A program made the position numbers and the translations under genes. A stretch of 64,000 nucleotides of DNA, taken from assembly GCF_007746795.1 (NCBI RefSeq), contig NZ_CP036343.1, forward strand, positions 1,988,531 through 2,052,530, in the 5' to 3' direction. This DNA is from Gimesia algae (GTDB taxonomy: Bacteria; Planctomycetota; Planctomycetia; Planctomycetales; Planctomycetaceae). Position 1 is the stretch's first letter; the number at the start of each line of letters is the position of its first letter. Of this stretch, positions 45,181-55,960 are shown piece after piece. The notes below the pieces were generated by a model. It searched no databases. It was not told the origin of the DNA and was given only the letters and a program-made list of their open reading frames with translations.

Positions 45181-45347
45181 AAAAATGATTCGCTCGGCAA
45201 CAATTCTCGGATCTCAACAACAGCAGGACAACAAAAGTGGCGAAACATCGCTTTGTTTTAGACACGAGGGACCGCAATGGTTATAATCAAAGGCAATCCA
45301 TGCCTGGAGCGATTCCAGGCTAATACAAGTGGGAAATATCGGATAAA
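45181..45347 (+). repeat. 167-bp dispersed leader repeat, copy D (with dyad-plus-box element)
   Basis: Counterpart of 12196-12362. Its right part (45302-45347) has the best dyad of the family, GCCTGGA-GCGAT-TCCAGGC (perfect 7-bp arms), then AAGTGGGAAATATCGGATAA. It ends 11 bp before the ATG of the small membrane protein, so part of the element probably lies in the leader RNA. Confidence 0.65.
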
Positions 45348-45358
45348 GGAATGGTACG

Positions 45359-45868
45359 ATGGATGAGCCCAATCTTGGTGAGCCTGACGCGCACGTGATG
45401 ATGCGGCATGCAAAAACGGTACTGCGTTTTCTGCTGATCGTTGCACTGATTGCTACGAGCGTACTCTTACTATACCTCCCTCCGGCGGCCTACCTGGCTG
45501 CATTGGCAGTGCCTTTGTTGTTTCTTGGTTTCGTATTCGTGAGTTATCTGGAACGGAAATCAAAAGCTAAAGTGCTTCGCAGCAAAAATCAGTCGAATAT
45601 TTCAAAAGAAGAAGTTGAAATGGATGTCCAATACGCGGGCATTTATACCGCCATGGCCTTGGCGCTGTTCTTAGCTTTGGCGGTTTTCATCATGGCAGCG
45701 ACTATGGTCGAAGATTGGTCGATGGTGGGTATGGTCGCAGCAACCTTCTTTCTCCTTTCGATCTTTCTCTTGTTCCCTTACATCCCACTGTTTATTGAAG
45801 AGGCAGAGCACGACGAGCGCGACAAGATTCAACACGAAGCTGAGGTTCATCAAGAGCCAAAACAATGA
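45359..45868 (+). CDS. Small four-helix membrane protein, unknown function
   Basis: A 169-residue protein with two hydrophobic hairpins: about 20-63 (LRFLLIVALIATSVLLLYL, then YLAALAVPLLFLGFVFVSYL) and about 93-145 (YTAMALALFLALAVFIMAAT, then VAATFFLLSIFLLFPYIPLF). A basic loop (ERKSKAK) separates them, and the C-terminal 25 residues are acidic and His/Glu-rich. I do not recognise a family. The start at ATG 45359 has AAAGGA upstream, inside the end of the leader repeat. Preceded by IS debris. Confidence 0.65.
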   Translation: MDEPNLGEPDAHVMMRHAKTVLRFLLIVALIATSVLLLYLPPAAYLAALAVPLLFLGFVFVSYLERKSKAKVLRSKNQSNISKEEVEMDVQYAGIYTAMALALFLALAVFIMAATMVEDWSMVGMVAATFFLLSIFLLFPYIPLFIEEAEHDERDKIQHEAEVHQEPKQ

Positions 45869-46186
45869 AACCGCTATCAAATGGATTGATCAATAGACGA
45901 ATCGGCTCTTGTTTGCGAACCTTGAGACGATAAGCAAAGCATGATTGCGACGATATCTGTTTTTTCACGCGCAGTGGACTACCCAGGGGCTAGCAGGACA
46001 TCCCGTTTCAGGTGAGCAGCTTCTTTCATTTCGTCGAAAACCTTATCTTCTGTAGTGCGACCGCCGCCAGTTATTCCAAATCAAAAATTCAGCGGCAGTG
46101 CCATTCACTCCTGCCCCCTTCTGATTGCCTTTAGTGGTGGTTCCTTATTGTTCTGATACAAATTGCATTTATTCTGATGATTCATG
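45869..46186. other. Gap between convergent genes
   Basis: About 320 bp with no supported gene and no clear terminator. Confidence 0.35.
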
Positions 46187-47506
46187 TTATCCCCCTCTCT
46201 TCACACCAGTTTGATCTTCGAGCAGAAGGTCTGGTAAATCTTGCAGCAACACTCTCTGGTCAGCTCCGGCATCGTCATCCGGATCAATAGCAGCACGAAG
46301 CCTTTTGTCGATCTGTTTCACGATGTGACTGCGAACTGGAACGGAGAGGGCTCGAAAAAACGTAGAACCAATGGTGTAACTCACTGGAGATCGAAAGACC
46401 CGTGTTTTCAGATCCAATTGACGTAGTTGGCTTCCCTTGCCTTGGAACAGTTCTCGTTGAGAGAATTCGTCGGCGAACGAACTTGTACCTTGAATAGGCT
46501 GATTGAAATGCAGTTGCGTGGTAAACAGCAATTGATCGATCAGGGCATCGGCTTCCTGTTTCCATCGCGCGTCTTCTCCATTCTCTCTCTCCTGATAAAC
46601 ATCAATTTGCCACGCGTAGTTTGTGCGAACCATCAGATTATGAGCATCAATTTGATGCTCAAATACCATGAGGGCAACCAGATCGCTATGGGGTGTCAAT
46701 TGTTTGCTCAGATCGGTGAGTTGCGAAAGATCTATAACATTGACACCTGTGACATTGTCAATGGGCTGCTGTGGTCGCTTCTTGTCTGGTAATTGAAAAT
46801 TGCCCAGATGATGCGCGTCACCGTGTGTACCCGATACAAACCAGCCGCCCCAACGTTTTTCGAAGGGGCTGCTGTGGTCCGTTCGATAACTTCCTGCGGA
46901 CAGGACTGGCTCGCCGCCTGGATCGGTCATCATCGAGCGGACTTGCAAACCCGGAATGTTTTTGGTGCGTGATGACGAATGGCAGGTCATGCATCGCGAA
47001 ACCTGACGTTCGAATCTTGGCTTTTCGGAGTTCTGCTCAAGTGTGTAAAAGACCATCCCCAGTTTCTCGTCTGGGACAATGATTTCCAGCATACCGTCCG
47101 GGACATAACCGACATAAGCATCATCACCGAAATACAAAGCGCGTGCATTCTTCGGTGCGATCAACGGCCGTTGCAGGCTACTCTTGAGAAAGGTGAGCAT
47201 CTGCGAGGATTGAGGGACATCGAGTTCCTTGAGTACACCACGCAGATATCCAAACTGATCTTCGTAGGGAAGAATTCTCTCCCCGCTGTTGATCGCGGCT
47301 TGCAATCGACTGATCGCATTGTTCGGAGCTGAGTGAGAGTAGTTAATCGGTTTACTCTCAAAGTCGAGTGGCGGTGCAGCCTCGCCGATGGTGGAAAGAC
47401 CTGTCAGAAAAAAGGTGGTCACCAGAGCAACGGAGAGAATTGACCATCCGGTGAAATCCACTCTGGTACTGCTGCCCGCAGGGTGTGAATTAAATTGACG
47501 GATCAT
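46187..47506 (-). CDS. Exported protein with a CxxCH haem-type motif, unknown function
   Basis: The ATG at 47506-47504 overlaps the stop of the propeller gene (ATGA), with GAGGAGG in the end of that gene as ribosome binding site; this gives 439 residues. A hydrophobic leader (SVALVTTFFLTGLSTIGEA) indicates export. CMTCH near residue 160 could attach one c-type haem. Nearby AGSYRTDHSSPFEKRWGGWF and SGTHGDAHHLGNF carry several His that could be ligands. I cannot name a family. Translational coupling suggests that it works with the beta-propeller protein, perhaps as an electron-transfer partner. Confidence 0.7.
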   Translation of the reverse strand: MIRQFNSHPAGSSTRVDFTGWSILSVALVTTFFLTGLSTIGEAAPPLDFESKPINYSHSAPNNAISRLQAAINSGERILPYEDQFGYLRGVLKELDVPQSSQMLTFLKSSLQRPLIAPKNARALYFGDDAYVGYVPDGMLEIIVPDEKLGMVFYTLEQNSEKPRFERQVSRCMTCHSSSRTKNIPGLQVRSMMTDPGGEPVLSAGSYRTDHSSPFEKRWGGWFVSGTHGDAHHLGNFQLPDKKRPQQPIDNVTGVNVIDLSQLTDLSKQLTPHSDLVALMVFEHQIDAHNLMVRTNYAWQIDVYQERENGEDARWKQEADALIDQLLFTTQLHFNQPIQGTSSFADEFSQRELFQGKGSQLRQLDLKTRVFRSPVSYTIGSTFFRALSVPVRSHIVKQIDKRLRAAIDPDDDAGADQRVLLQDLPDLLLEDQTGVKRGG

Positions 47507-49164
47507 TTCACGACCTCCTCTGCTGCCAAACTGGTGTTTTTTCGCAGGCAATACACTTTGCCCCCAGTACGAATTACCAACGAACCGTTCACAGCGGCAT
47601 AACCGTATTGAACAGGATCAGCAAACGTGCGGCCTCCCCGAGTTCTGGCTGCCCCTCCGTCTTCCTGCGATTCACCATCGCCAGAGGGCCGGTTTGGGCG
47701 ACCGCCTCGACCAGGTGATGGAGTTGCTCCAGCAACAGATACTTCTGCAGGTTCTGCTTGTCTCGAAACCTGACCTGGAGAACCACCGCGACCATTTCGG
47801 CCAGCCTGACTTTCTGATCCAATTGCAGGTGGATCAACTGCCACTCCGGATTTGGATGCCCCTGCACCTGATCTACCACCATGCTGATGTCCCCGCAACT
47901 CACGTCGTCGAATATCAGACTCACCAGCCTCAGTTGCCCCTGCGAACAGTTCGTTCCTGGCAATGACTTTGAATTCGCGCCCAGCGGCGATGACAGTCGT
48001 CAAGCCGTCTTTTCCGAATAGATAGATGTGATTGCCAAGCCCCAGAGGAGTCGCCCAGCACAGTTGCCCTGACCTCCTGGTGTAGACGCGTTCGCCACTT
48101 TCCGCGTCGAAGCAGTACAAGACACCGACGTTATTGACCCAGTACGCTAGCCCTTGATGAACGATTGGTGATCCGAATGAAGGCATGGCCTTTTCAGTTT
48201 TCCACAGAATTTTGGTCTGGAAGCCGCCAGTAGTTTTTTCGATATGCATCGCAAAATTGGATTTCCTGGCTTCAGCGAGATGTTTATCATGCATTCCCGG
48301 TGCAGCGCTGATCAGCATGCGGTTGTTGGCAAAGGTGTGAGGGGTCGTGCTTCGATTACCGCCGACACCTTCCATCGTCCAGAGTTGCTTGCCAGTCTGT
48401 GGGTCGTAACCATCAACAGAACCGGCAGAGCTGACGACAATCTGAGACTGACCTTCAATCTTCAGGACGGTCGGCGAGGCGTAGCTTTGACGACTGAATC
48501 GTTTGGTAAACCATTTGGTCTTACCCGATTCCTTGTCCACTGCGAGCAGATAAGACGGACCTTCATGATCGACGAGTACAAAGATGCTGTCGTTGGATTG
48601 GGCCACGGAGGCAGCCAGACCGATCCGAACTTCGAATTCCCCAAACTCATCTACCAGATTGCGAACCCATTTCTCCTTCCCCTCATGCGTCAGTCCGACG
48701 AGTATTCCAGTTTCAAAGAATGCATAGACACCGTTGGCATCAACCGCCGGTGTCGGTGCTGACCGGCTCTGAAAGTAATTGCTGCGGACGGGTTGAGCTG
48801 AGTCCCTCCTGTCGTCCCAGAGCTTCTTTCCATCGGCCAGCGATATCGCGGTGACATGGCAATTTTCCTTCATTGTGCCGTCAATCGAGGTCACAAATAC
48901 TTTACTACCCCAGATAACGGGGCTTGACTGCCCCGTTCCGACCAGTTCGGTCTCCCAGCAGATGTTTGACGTGGGAGACCACTCCAGCGGGAGAGAATCC
49001 GGATTCAAAGTTGTTGCACCAGATCCCAGGAATGCGGGCCAGCAATCGGTAACAATGTTTTTGTCACCAGCCTGTAATCCGGAACTAAAACAAAAACAGA
49101 ATCCACAGGCGATCAACGTTGCTCGCGCAAAGAAGAGAGAGAAATAATTTGACGAGTTGTGCAT
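47503..49164 (-). CDS. Secreted PQQ-type beta-propeller protein with Gly/Arg-rich insert
   Basis: A 553-residue exported protein with a signal peptide (residues 1-32). PQQ-like propeller blades run over about 40-410; typical strands are SLADGKKLWD, THEGKEKWV, DKESGKTKWFTKR, DPQTGKQLWTM and DAESGERVY. Between about 415 and 515 the blades are interrupted by a low-complexity Gly/Arg/Ser/Pro stretch (GGRSGAGASKSG, GRGGRPNRPSGDGE, TRGGRTF), after which a last blade follows (YAAVNGSLVIRTGGKVYCL). It may be a quinoprotein or a BamB-like binding protein; no PQQ ligands could be identified. Good ribosome binding site (GAGGAG). Confidence 0.78.
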   Translation of the reverse strand: MHNSSNYFSLFFARATLIACGFCFCFSSGLQAGDKNIVTDCWPAFLGSGATTLNPDSLPLEWSPTSNICWETELVGTGQSSPVIWGSKVFVTSIDGTMKENCHVTAISLADGKKLWDDRRDSAQPVRSNYFQSRSAPTPAVDANGVYAFFETGILVGLTHEGKEKWVRNLVDEFGEFEVRIGLAASVAQSNDSIFVLVDHEGPSYLLAVDKESGKTKWFTKRFSRQSYASPTVLKIEGQSQIVVSSAGSVDGYDPQTGKQLWTMEGVGGNRSTTPHTFANNRMLISAAPGMHDKHLAEARKSNFAMHIEKTTGGFQTKILWKTEKAMPSFGSPIVHQGLAYWVNNVGVLYCFDAESGERVYTRRSGQLCWATPLGLGNHIYLFGKDGLTTVIAAGREFKVIARNELFAGATEAGESDIRRRELRGHQHGGRSGAGASKSGVAVDPPAIGSESQAGRNGRGGSPGQVSRQAEPAEVSVAGATPSPGRGGRPNRPSGDGESQEDGGAARTRGGRTFADPVQYGYAAVNGSLVIRTGGKVYCLRKNTSLAAEEVVK

Positions 49165-49198
49165 ACAATAAACTCCTCATGTATACTTGATGATTATT

Positions 49199-49216
49199 GC
49201 CATGTCATTTCATGGC
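49199..49216. promoter_or_regulatory. Perfect 6-6-6 dyad upstream of the propeller gene
   Basis: GCCATG-TCATTT-CATGGC lies 35 bp before the ATG of the propeller gene and would overlap a promoter or early leader. A repressor site is possible; short dyads of this size also arise by chance. Confidence 0.3.
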
Positions 49217-49263
49217 ATTGACTAAAACTATGTTAAGAATTTTCAGGGTGGATTGATTTCAGT

Positions 49264-50265
49264 TCAGAATTCGCCAAGCACCTCGCCGCCACTGCGTGTG
49301 GAAAGTGCCTGCCAGAGTTCGTGATTCACGTTTTCGCTGATGAATCGCACTGATCCATCGCAGAGTCCAATCTGTACGCCTCCTGTATGCCAGCTGCCCG
49401 CTTTAACAAATCCCATGCCGTTTGACACACAGTCGACAACCATCTGATTCGGCTGATAATGCGTATTGAATACGCTGTTCATACCGTTTCCCCGAATCCA
49501 TTGCCGCCCCCGTTTCCCGGCGTAGGCGCTATACCCGAGGCACTGTGCGTCGGACACCTGACTGGAACCTCCCACCGAGATCATTTTCCTTTTGAGATCG
49601 TTTCCGGTCGGTGGAGTAGAGGAAGTCATACCGTCTCCGATCGGGGCTTCAGCGGAGAGTATCGTATTGCTCAGGCCATCGGTAATGTGAGCCAGTTTTG
49701 TTGAAGATGTGTACCAGAACAGGCCGTCGTTGGGATTCTGAAGTTTATATTGCTGCACACCGCCTGAGGTATTTTCGCCAGTGCCAGCATTCACCATGTA
49801 ACTCACCGGTGCCCAGAAACCGTCATCTTCATAGACCAGCGAGTTAACAGGGTCCGATGGGCACAGAAAAAATGGCACGACTGTCTGAGCAGCCGCCTGT
49901 TGAACGGGATTAATGTATTGAGAGCCACCCGATCCGAGAGACAAGGGGGAGTTGAAGTCAATCAGATTCTGCAAATTTGCCTGGTCACAGAAGGGCAGTA
50001 TTTTGGATTGCGGAGAAAACGCTGATTGAGTCGCAGCAGAATTAATTCCGGGCAACGTCCTGTAAGTGCTTTCGTAATTGTGCATGGCCAATCCGATTTG
50101 TTTCAGGTTGTTCTTGCACTGCGACCGTCTGGCTGCCTCACGAGCCTGCTGCACAGCGGGGAGCAAAAGCGCGATCAGGATGGCAATAATCGCGATAACA
50201 ACCAGTAGTTCGATAAGTGTAAATCCGCGTAACCGCGTTTGCGAAGTTTGTGGTATATTTATCAT
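49264..50265 (-). CDS. DUF1559 protein with type IV pilin-like N-terminus
   Basis: A 333-residue protein of the planctomycete DUF1559 family. A prepilin-type site [20 protein letters not shown] is followed by the family's [20 protein letters not shown]. The C-terminus carries the H-X9-DG type end ([17 protein letters not shown]). Such proteins occur in dozens of copies per planctomycete genome. They are thought to be exported through a type II/IV pilus-like system and assembled at the surface. Single gene, divergent from nothing; the 320-bp region before it contains strong hairpins. Confidence 0.92.
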   Translation of the reverse strand: MINIPQTSQTRLRGFTLIELLVVIAIIAILIALLLPAVQQAREAARRSQCKNNLKQIGLAMHNYESTYRTLPGINSAATQSAFSPQSKILPFCDQANLQNLIDFNSPLSLGSGGSQYINPVQQAAAQTVVPFFLCPSDPVNSLVYEDDGFWAPVSYMVNAGTGENTSGGVQQYKLQNPNDGLFWYTSSTKLAHITDGLSNTILSAEAPIGDGMTSSTPPTGNDLKRKMISVGGSSQVSDAQCLGYSAYAGKRGRQWIRGNGMNSVFNTHYQPNQMVVDCVSNGMGFVKAGSWHTGGVQIGLCDGSVRFISENVNHELWQALSTRSGGEVLGEF

Positions 50266-50305
50266 TGTTTATGTCTTTCACAGATACTTTAATTGAGTCT
50301 TGAAC

Positions 50306-50344
50306 AGGGAAGGAAATTCCCTGCGCGCAATAACTCAGCGCGCA
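50306..50344. other. Two tandem hairpins upstream of the DUF1559 gene
   Basis: AGGGAA-GGAAA-TTCCCT (50306-50322) is followed immediately by TGCGCGC-AATAACTCA-GCGCGCA (50322-50344). No T-run is present. They lie after the Cys-rich gene and before the DUF1559 gene on the minus strand, so they could end one transcript or shape the leader of the next. Confidence 0.45.
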
Positions 50345-50422
50345 AAGAGATCCTCAATGCTTATGGGCATGTAAGAGCACAGGGACACCGATGAAATCTA
50401 CCCGTTCGCGCGACCTGTGGTG

Positions 50423-50487
50423 GCACGCTCACAACAGGTATTTCAACCAACTTTGTGAGGAGCGAGCCGAACCCCGCGTGAGCGTGC
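50423..50487. repeat. 10-bp inverted repeat with 45-bp loop
   Basis: GCACGCTCAC (50423-50432) and GTGAGCGTGC (50478-50487) are perfect inverted repeats. A smaller GCGCT/AGCGC stem follows about 20 bp to the right. The region between the DUF1559 and Cys-rich genes has no supported gene. Confidence 0.45.
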
Positions 50488-50586
50488 AAGCACAAATCGC
50501 GCAAGCCCGCGCTGCATTTAGCGCAGACGGCAACCGCGAAGGCGGACACGGTGCGGATTCCATCGGAATCGTTTATAAAGCGGCCT

Positions 50587-51264
50587 TCAAGCCAGGCGTG
50601 GCGGAGGCTCAGGTGGCTCTGCAGCGATAAATGCTGCGATGACGGATCGAGGGCGGTCCCAGTTTCCGGGGTCAACGACTAACTTCGGAACAGGTACAAC
50701 AGGAATCACAGCCCACGGAAGCGAGTTCCAGAACAGTCCCTGACCACGGCAGTTCATCATCTCAATGCCGATGACGTAACGCGTCGAATCATCGGCCGTG
50801 GATAAAGTCTCTTCAGGTTGATGCTCCGTGCTGTGACCGGAACTTGTTGAGCAGCAAGTCGGGCGACTGCGGGTCTCGCAACAGGCAACTCCGTTCTGAA
50901 CTGACGTCGACTTCACACAATGCGAACATTGCTTCTTGACCACTGTTTCGGCTTTGACGACTTTCGCCGTGAATTCGCTCTGGGCAGCTTCGACGACGTA
51001 GTCAGGGGGTATGATACCGTTGTCTCGTGCCCAGACGATTTTCTCGGCATTCGTGAAACAGCAGCACTGTTTCCAACACTGCTCAGCAGAGGCACAGCCG
51101 CAAGGACGGTGCTGGCAGGGAAACGGCTGAGACTGATCCTTCTCTCGCGAAGGAATGCTGCCAAGCGGAAGTGGCATGAAGGAAGCGCAAACGGAAACGA
51201 GCGCTGCAAGACCAATCAGTCTGCGCGTCAGGCTTTTTCCAAAATACGATCGCGGACGAAACAT
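50587..51264 (-). CDS. Cys-rich exported protein of unknown function
   Basis: The ATG at 51264-51262 is chosen because GGGAGG lies just upstream; a TTG five codons earlier is open. The 225-residue product has an N-terminal hydrophobic leader (LIGLAALVSVCASFMPLPLG), then PCQHRPCGCASAEQCWKQ, CCCF and EKIVWARDNGIIPPDYV. Two further clusters, CSHC and CCETRSRPTCC, bring about 16 cysteines in the first 140 residues. Similar Cys-rich leaders occur in planctomycete envelope proteins of unknown role, and metal binding is plausible. The C-terminus is Pro-rich. Confidence 0.65.
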   Translation of the reverse strand: MFRPRSYFGKSLTRRLIGLAALVSVCASFMPLPLGSIPSREKDQSQPFPCQHRPCGCASAEQCWKQCCCFTNAEKIVWARDNGIIPPDYVVEAAQSEFTAKVVKAETVVKKQCSHCVKSTSVQNGVACCETRSRPTCCSTSSGHSTEHQPEETLSTADDSTRYVIGIEMMNCRGQGLFWNSLPWAVIPVVPVPKLVVDPGNWDRPRSVIAAFIAAEPPEPPPRLA

Positions 51265-51796
51265 CGAACCTCCCAGCAATCCGGTAGTGGGATCACTGAG
51301 TCATAATGCTGCCTGCTCGCTCCTCACAATTACAATATACCGAGACGCACCAGAGGTTGCAATTCCATCGGGCCTTTTCCGTAATCCTGAGAGATGCATG
51401 TCCAGAGGCGGTTGATAAGCTCTCCTTCACCTGAACCACATCGCACAGCATCTATTATCAAGGTGAAGAGCGACAACGAGCTGGTTCTCTGATTGCTGTT
51501 GGGCTCCCAGACGACTACTTGAGGCCAGAATCACCGTCATAAATTGCATCGGTATAAAGACACTCGCGGTATCAGAATGCGGGATAGTCCCATTTCATAT
51601 TCGCCAAAATTGTCCCATGTCTGATGTGCCTGATCTTTTCGACTTTTGAACAAATCCGCAAAAGCCGTGAGCAACTTAAGTAATTGAACGTGGAGACTTA
51701 CGATCATATTTTAATTGAAAACCCACCTTCCCGCCGCCGCCATAGATCAGGAGCTGTCTGTTCTTGACTGGCTCGGCTCGGATTAAGCAAACACTC
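51265..51796. other. Gene-free region between Cys-rich and DUF1592 genes
   Basis: About 530 bp without a supported gene. Around 51590-51625 the motif GTCCCAT occurs twice, each near a TTCGCC or TTGTCC block, loosely like the multiple end repeats of IS21 elements. This is too weak to call a remnant. Confidence 0.35.
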
Positions 51797-54276
51797 CTAT
51801 TTGGATTCCGTTAACGCGGCTTCGCTTCTGGTGCGATAGAGAAACGCATCTGAGGTGAGCAGTGATACGAGCAATGCATTCATACTGCCGCCGTTGTCTT
51901 TGTAAGCACGATGCGCTGCCTGAAGCACGGGGGCATCATTGAGGGTTTCATTGCGTCCGATCCAGAAACGAAAAGCGTGGCGGACGAAGACCTGCTCGGA
52001 TCGCTCGCTTTCCGCAAGTTTTTCGATCAACTCGATTGCGTTGGCGACAGGACCATCGAGTGTGGGGTCGCCAGAATCGATGATCTCGCCATTTGTTTCG
52101 ACCGGCTTGTCGAGCTCCGTCTCTCGATACAGGCCAGCATGGTTAAACATCTCAAACGGCAGTCCCAGTGGATCCATTTTCTTGTGACAGGTCCAGCAAT
52201 AGGTTTGTCTGGTGACCCGCATGCGTTCACGCAGGGTATTTTGTGGCTCATCCGGCAGCATGGCATCCACGGTGATGGGCACATCAGGAATGCCGCCACC
52301 CAGCAATCTCTCGTGAATCCAGCGGCCGCGACGGATAGCGTGATTATCCATGGCATCGGAATGAGAAACGAGCCAACTCGGATGGGTCAGGATCCCCAGG
52401 CGTTGACCTTCAGGCACACTGGCTAGAATACGTTCCGGTTCCATCGACCCGTTTCCAAAGCTGCGTCGACTGACACGCGCAAAGATCTCCGATCCAGACA
52501 AATCCGCCGGGGTGACACTCTGATTCACTTTCTGTTGTTTTTTCCTGCCAGGCTTGGGTGGCTTCGTTTCGGGGTTAACCCCCTCTTTGCTGGCAACTTC
52601 CTGAGCAGCTTTTCTGGCCGCAGCAATGGATGCGACTTCTTCTGCTCTGGAACGTCGTTTGCCAAAATAGATCTTATCTGCCTTGGTGGCCACAACTCTT
52701 TCCGTGGTCAGTAGTTGCTTCAACACATCCTTGTCTTCTTTCAGAATCAATTCGATCAGTCGATCCGTACTCGCCGTCGCATCGAACATGGCACGATAAT
52801 GTGCCTGCCCCCGATTGCTCACACCCGTTTTCGCCAAAGCCCTGGCATCTTTACAGATGTAACCACCCAGGTCATAGTCAAAGTAATCACGAAAGAAACG
52901 CACGATACGAGGCTTCCTGATGCTGTTGTCTGCCAGCATACGCGTTATTTCACGTTTGACATCGGCCCTGGTCCGCATCCGCCCTTCGACAATCGCCTGC
53001 CGTAATTCTTCGTCCGGCTTGATGTAGCGCAGCGCATGATTGACTGCCAGTCCCAGTTCCCAGTCCTGAAGCATGACACGTCCATGCCGATCTGGATTCC
53101 CGGTCGCGGCGAGTTCCGGTCTGAAAAGCGCATCGCGATCGAGAAAGAGAGACGATAAACCAAGGACTGCGCCGTCTTCCTTACCGAGTTTCGCGATGGA
53201 CTGCTTCACGATCACCGTGTACTCGTCTAACTCTTTTTTGTTCGGAGGACGGAAGGTCAGCATTTCGAATAGATAAGCGACCGCAGCCTGCAAACTCTCA
53301 TCGGTAACGACCTCTTTTTGCATGAGGTCATATACCGGTGTCATGGGACGCGCGATCTTCGTGCTGTAAACAATACTTGTGGGCAAGCCGCGAAGATCGC
53401 CTTTCATCTTGTCCGCGATCGAGCGGGGATTATCTGTGATCTGATAAGGTTTGGCGATGCTCAAGGGGCCATACGCCATGTAGCGAATCAGGTCCTCAGC
53501 TACCCCCATAATCTGTGTGGCTTCCGCACTATTGACAGAGTAAAAGTCGGGATAGTTTTCCAATCCATGGGTGCGCGCTGACGACAGAACAGCGGGGACA
53601 CTCTTGACTGCCGTCGCGTAAGCCACGGTCCCGCCTTGCCATTTGATGATGCGATCTGTACCAAAGTAGAGCTTGAGTTCACCGCCATGGTTTGTGGGAA
53701 CGACATCACCATGGGTTCGCAGACCAGGCTTCGCAGGATCGTACTCCGGCTCTTTATTGATCAATTCATTCAGGCGCGTGATGTGTTCCTGAGGCGTCAG
53801 TCGCCAGATGCGTGCCGGTGATGAGGTTGGTTTGAGTTTGATATCATCAGGCAGTTGACCAAACAGCAGTTGATGGTCGACATAGTTGCCTTTATTCGGG
53901 TCAAGGTGATCATGAAATCCACCCTTATCACTCATTTCACGTGTCAGTTCAGCGACAATCCAGTCTGAGAACTGCAGCCGCTCTACCACTTTCGGCTGAG
54001 TCATATCCTTAGGCGGCATCTCTTTCAGGGTGACCTGTGCCCACACACTTCTCCAAGTGGCGGCATTGACTTCATCTACGGGCCCCAGATCCTCAAGCGA
54101 GAGGTCCCCTTCCGGTTCTGTCTTACCATGACAGTCGATGCAGTGTGTGGCCAAAAATGATTTTGCAAAGGTCTCAAAGTCTTTGGAAACTTTTTGTCCC
54201 GGCGTATATGTCTCACCGTTTGCCACGGGGAGCAAACTGCACAACAGCACGAGAATCAAAACAGTTCTGAACCCGG

Positions 54277-54280
<4 letters not shown>
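51797..54280 (-). CDS. PSCyt-type protein with DUF1587/DUF1592/DUF1588/DUF1585 domains
   Basis: An 827-residue exported protein. After a signal peptide (residues 1-22) comes a haem-type motif CIDCH (Cys47-Cys50-His51) in a PSCyt1-like region, then DUF1587 (near 155-225, [16 protein letters not shown]), DUF1592 (about 330-470), DUF1588 with a second motif CWTCH near 694 ([14 protein letters not shown]) and DUF1585 at the C-terminus. This domain order is typical of the planctomycete proteins paired with DUF1552. A Lys/Pro-rich insert lies near 570-590 ([14 protein letters not shown]). Function is unproven. The start overlaps the stop of the DUF1552 gene by 4 bp. Confidence 0.87.
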
Positions 54281-55596
<1,316 letters not shown>

Positions 55597-55866
55597 GATC
55601 AATCTTTCAACAAACGAGACAGTGAATTATCTGCGCTCTGAGTATATTGCGGGAGTTATTCATATTTTCAACAATCACGTTGAGCTTCAACACACTCCGT
55701 CGCAGATAATAAGGGAACAGTGGCAGGCAACTTTAGAACAGAGGCAGGATTTTTAAGCTAGTGGAGTGTCTTTTTTAAAATTTGGGTTGATAGATATCAC
55801 GAGAGTGCGACAACGGAGCACGTAAACAACACCCCCAACCCTCAATTTGTAGCTTGACAAAGCACT
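55597..55866. other. Intergenic stretch upstream of the DUF1552 gene
   Basis: No gene is supported. The promoter of the DUF1552-DUF1592 pair should lie here on the minus strand; no consensus stood out. Confidence 0.35.
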
Positions 55867-55960
55867 AGAGCGCATCACATTTAAACATAACGTCTCTCAA
55901 TCTATGATACGCAATCTAAATGACCCTGGAGACGTTACAGTAAAACTGGACACGGTTTAG
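55867..55960 (+). repeat. 95-bp intergenic repeat, copy 3
   Basis: AGAGCGCATCACATTTAAAC, stem AACGTCTC...GAGACGTT, and end GTAAAACTGGACACGGTTTA. Its outer stem pairs are A-T where copies 1 and 2 have G-C, so pairing is kept although both bases changed. Confidence 0.8.

Noticed and set aside
47589-47966. Frames opposite and alongside the Gly/Arg-rich part of the propeller gene.
   Set aside because: Low-complexity G+C-rich DNA opens several frames; the propeller frame continues into a last blade and is the real one.
50361-50675. Overlapping plus and minus frames in the region before the DUF1559 gene.
   Set aside because: Their length comes from G+C-rich inverted repeats; no ribosome binding site or family features, and the right end overlaps the Cys-rich gene.
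51585-51630. Repeated GTCCCAT blocks as another IS21 end.
   Set aside because: Two short blocks without a neighbouring transposase fragment are not enough.
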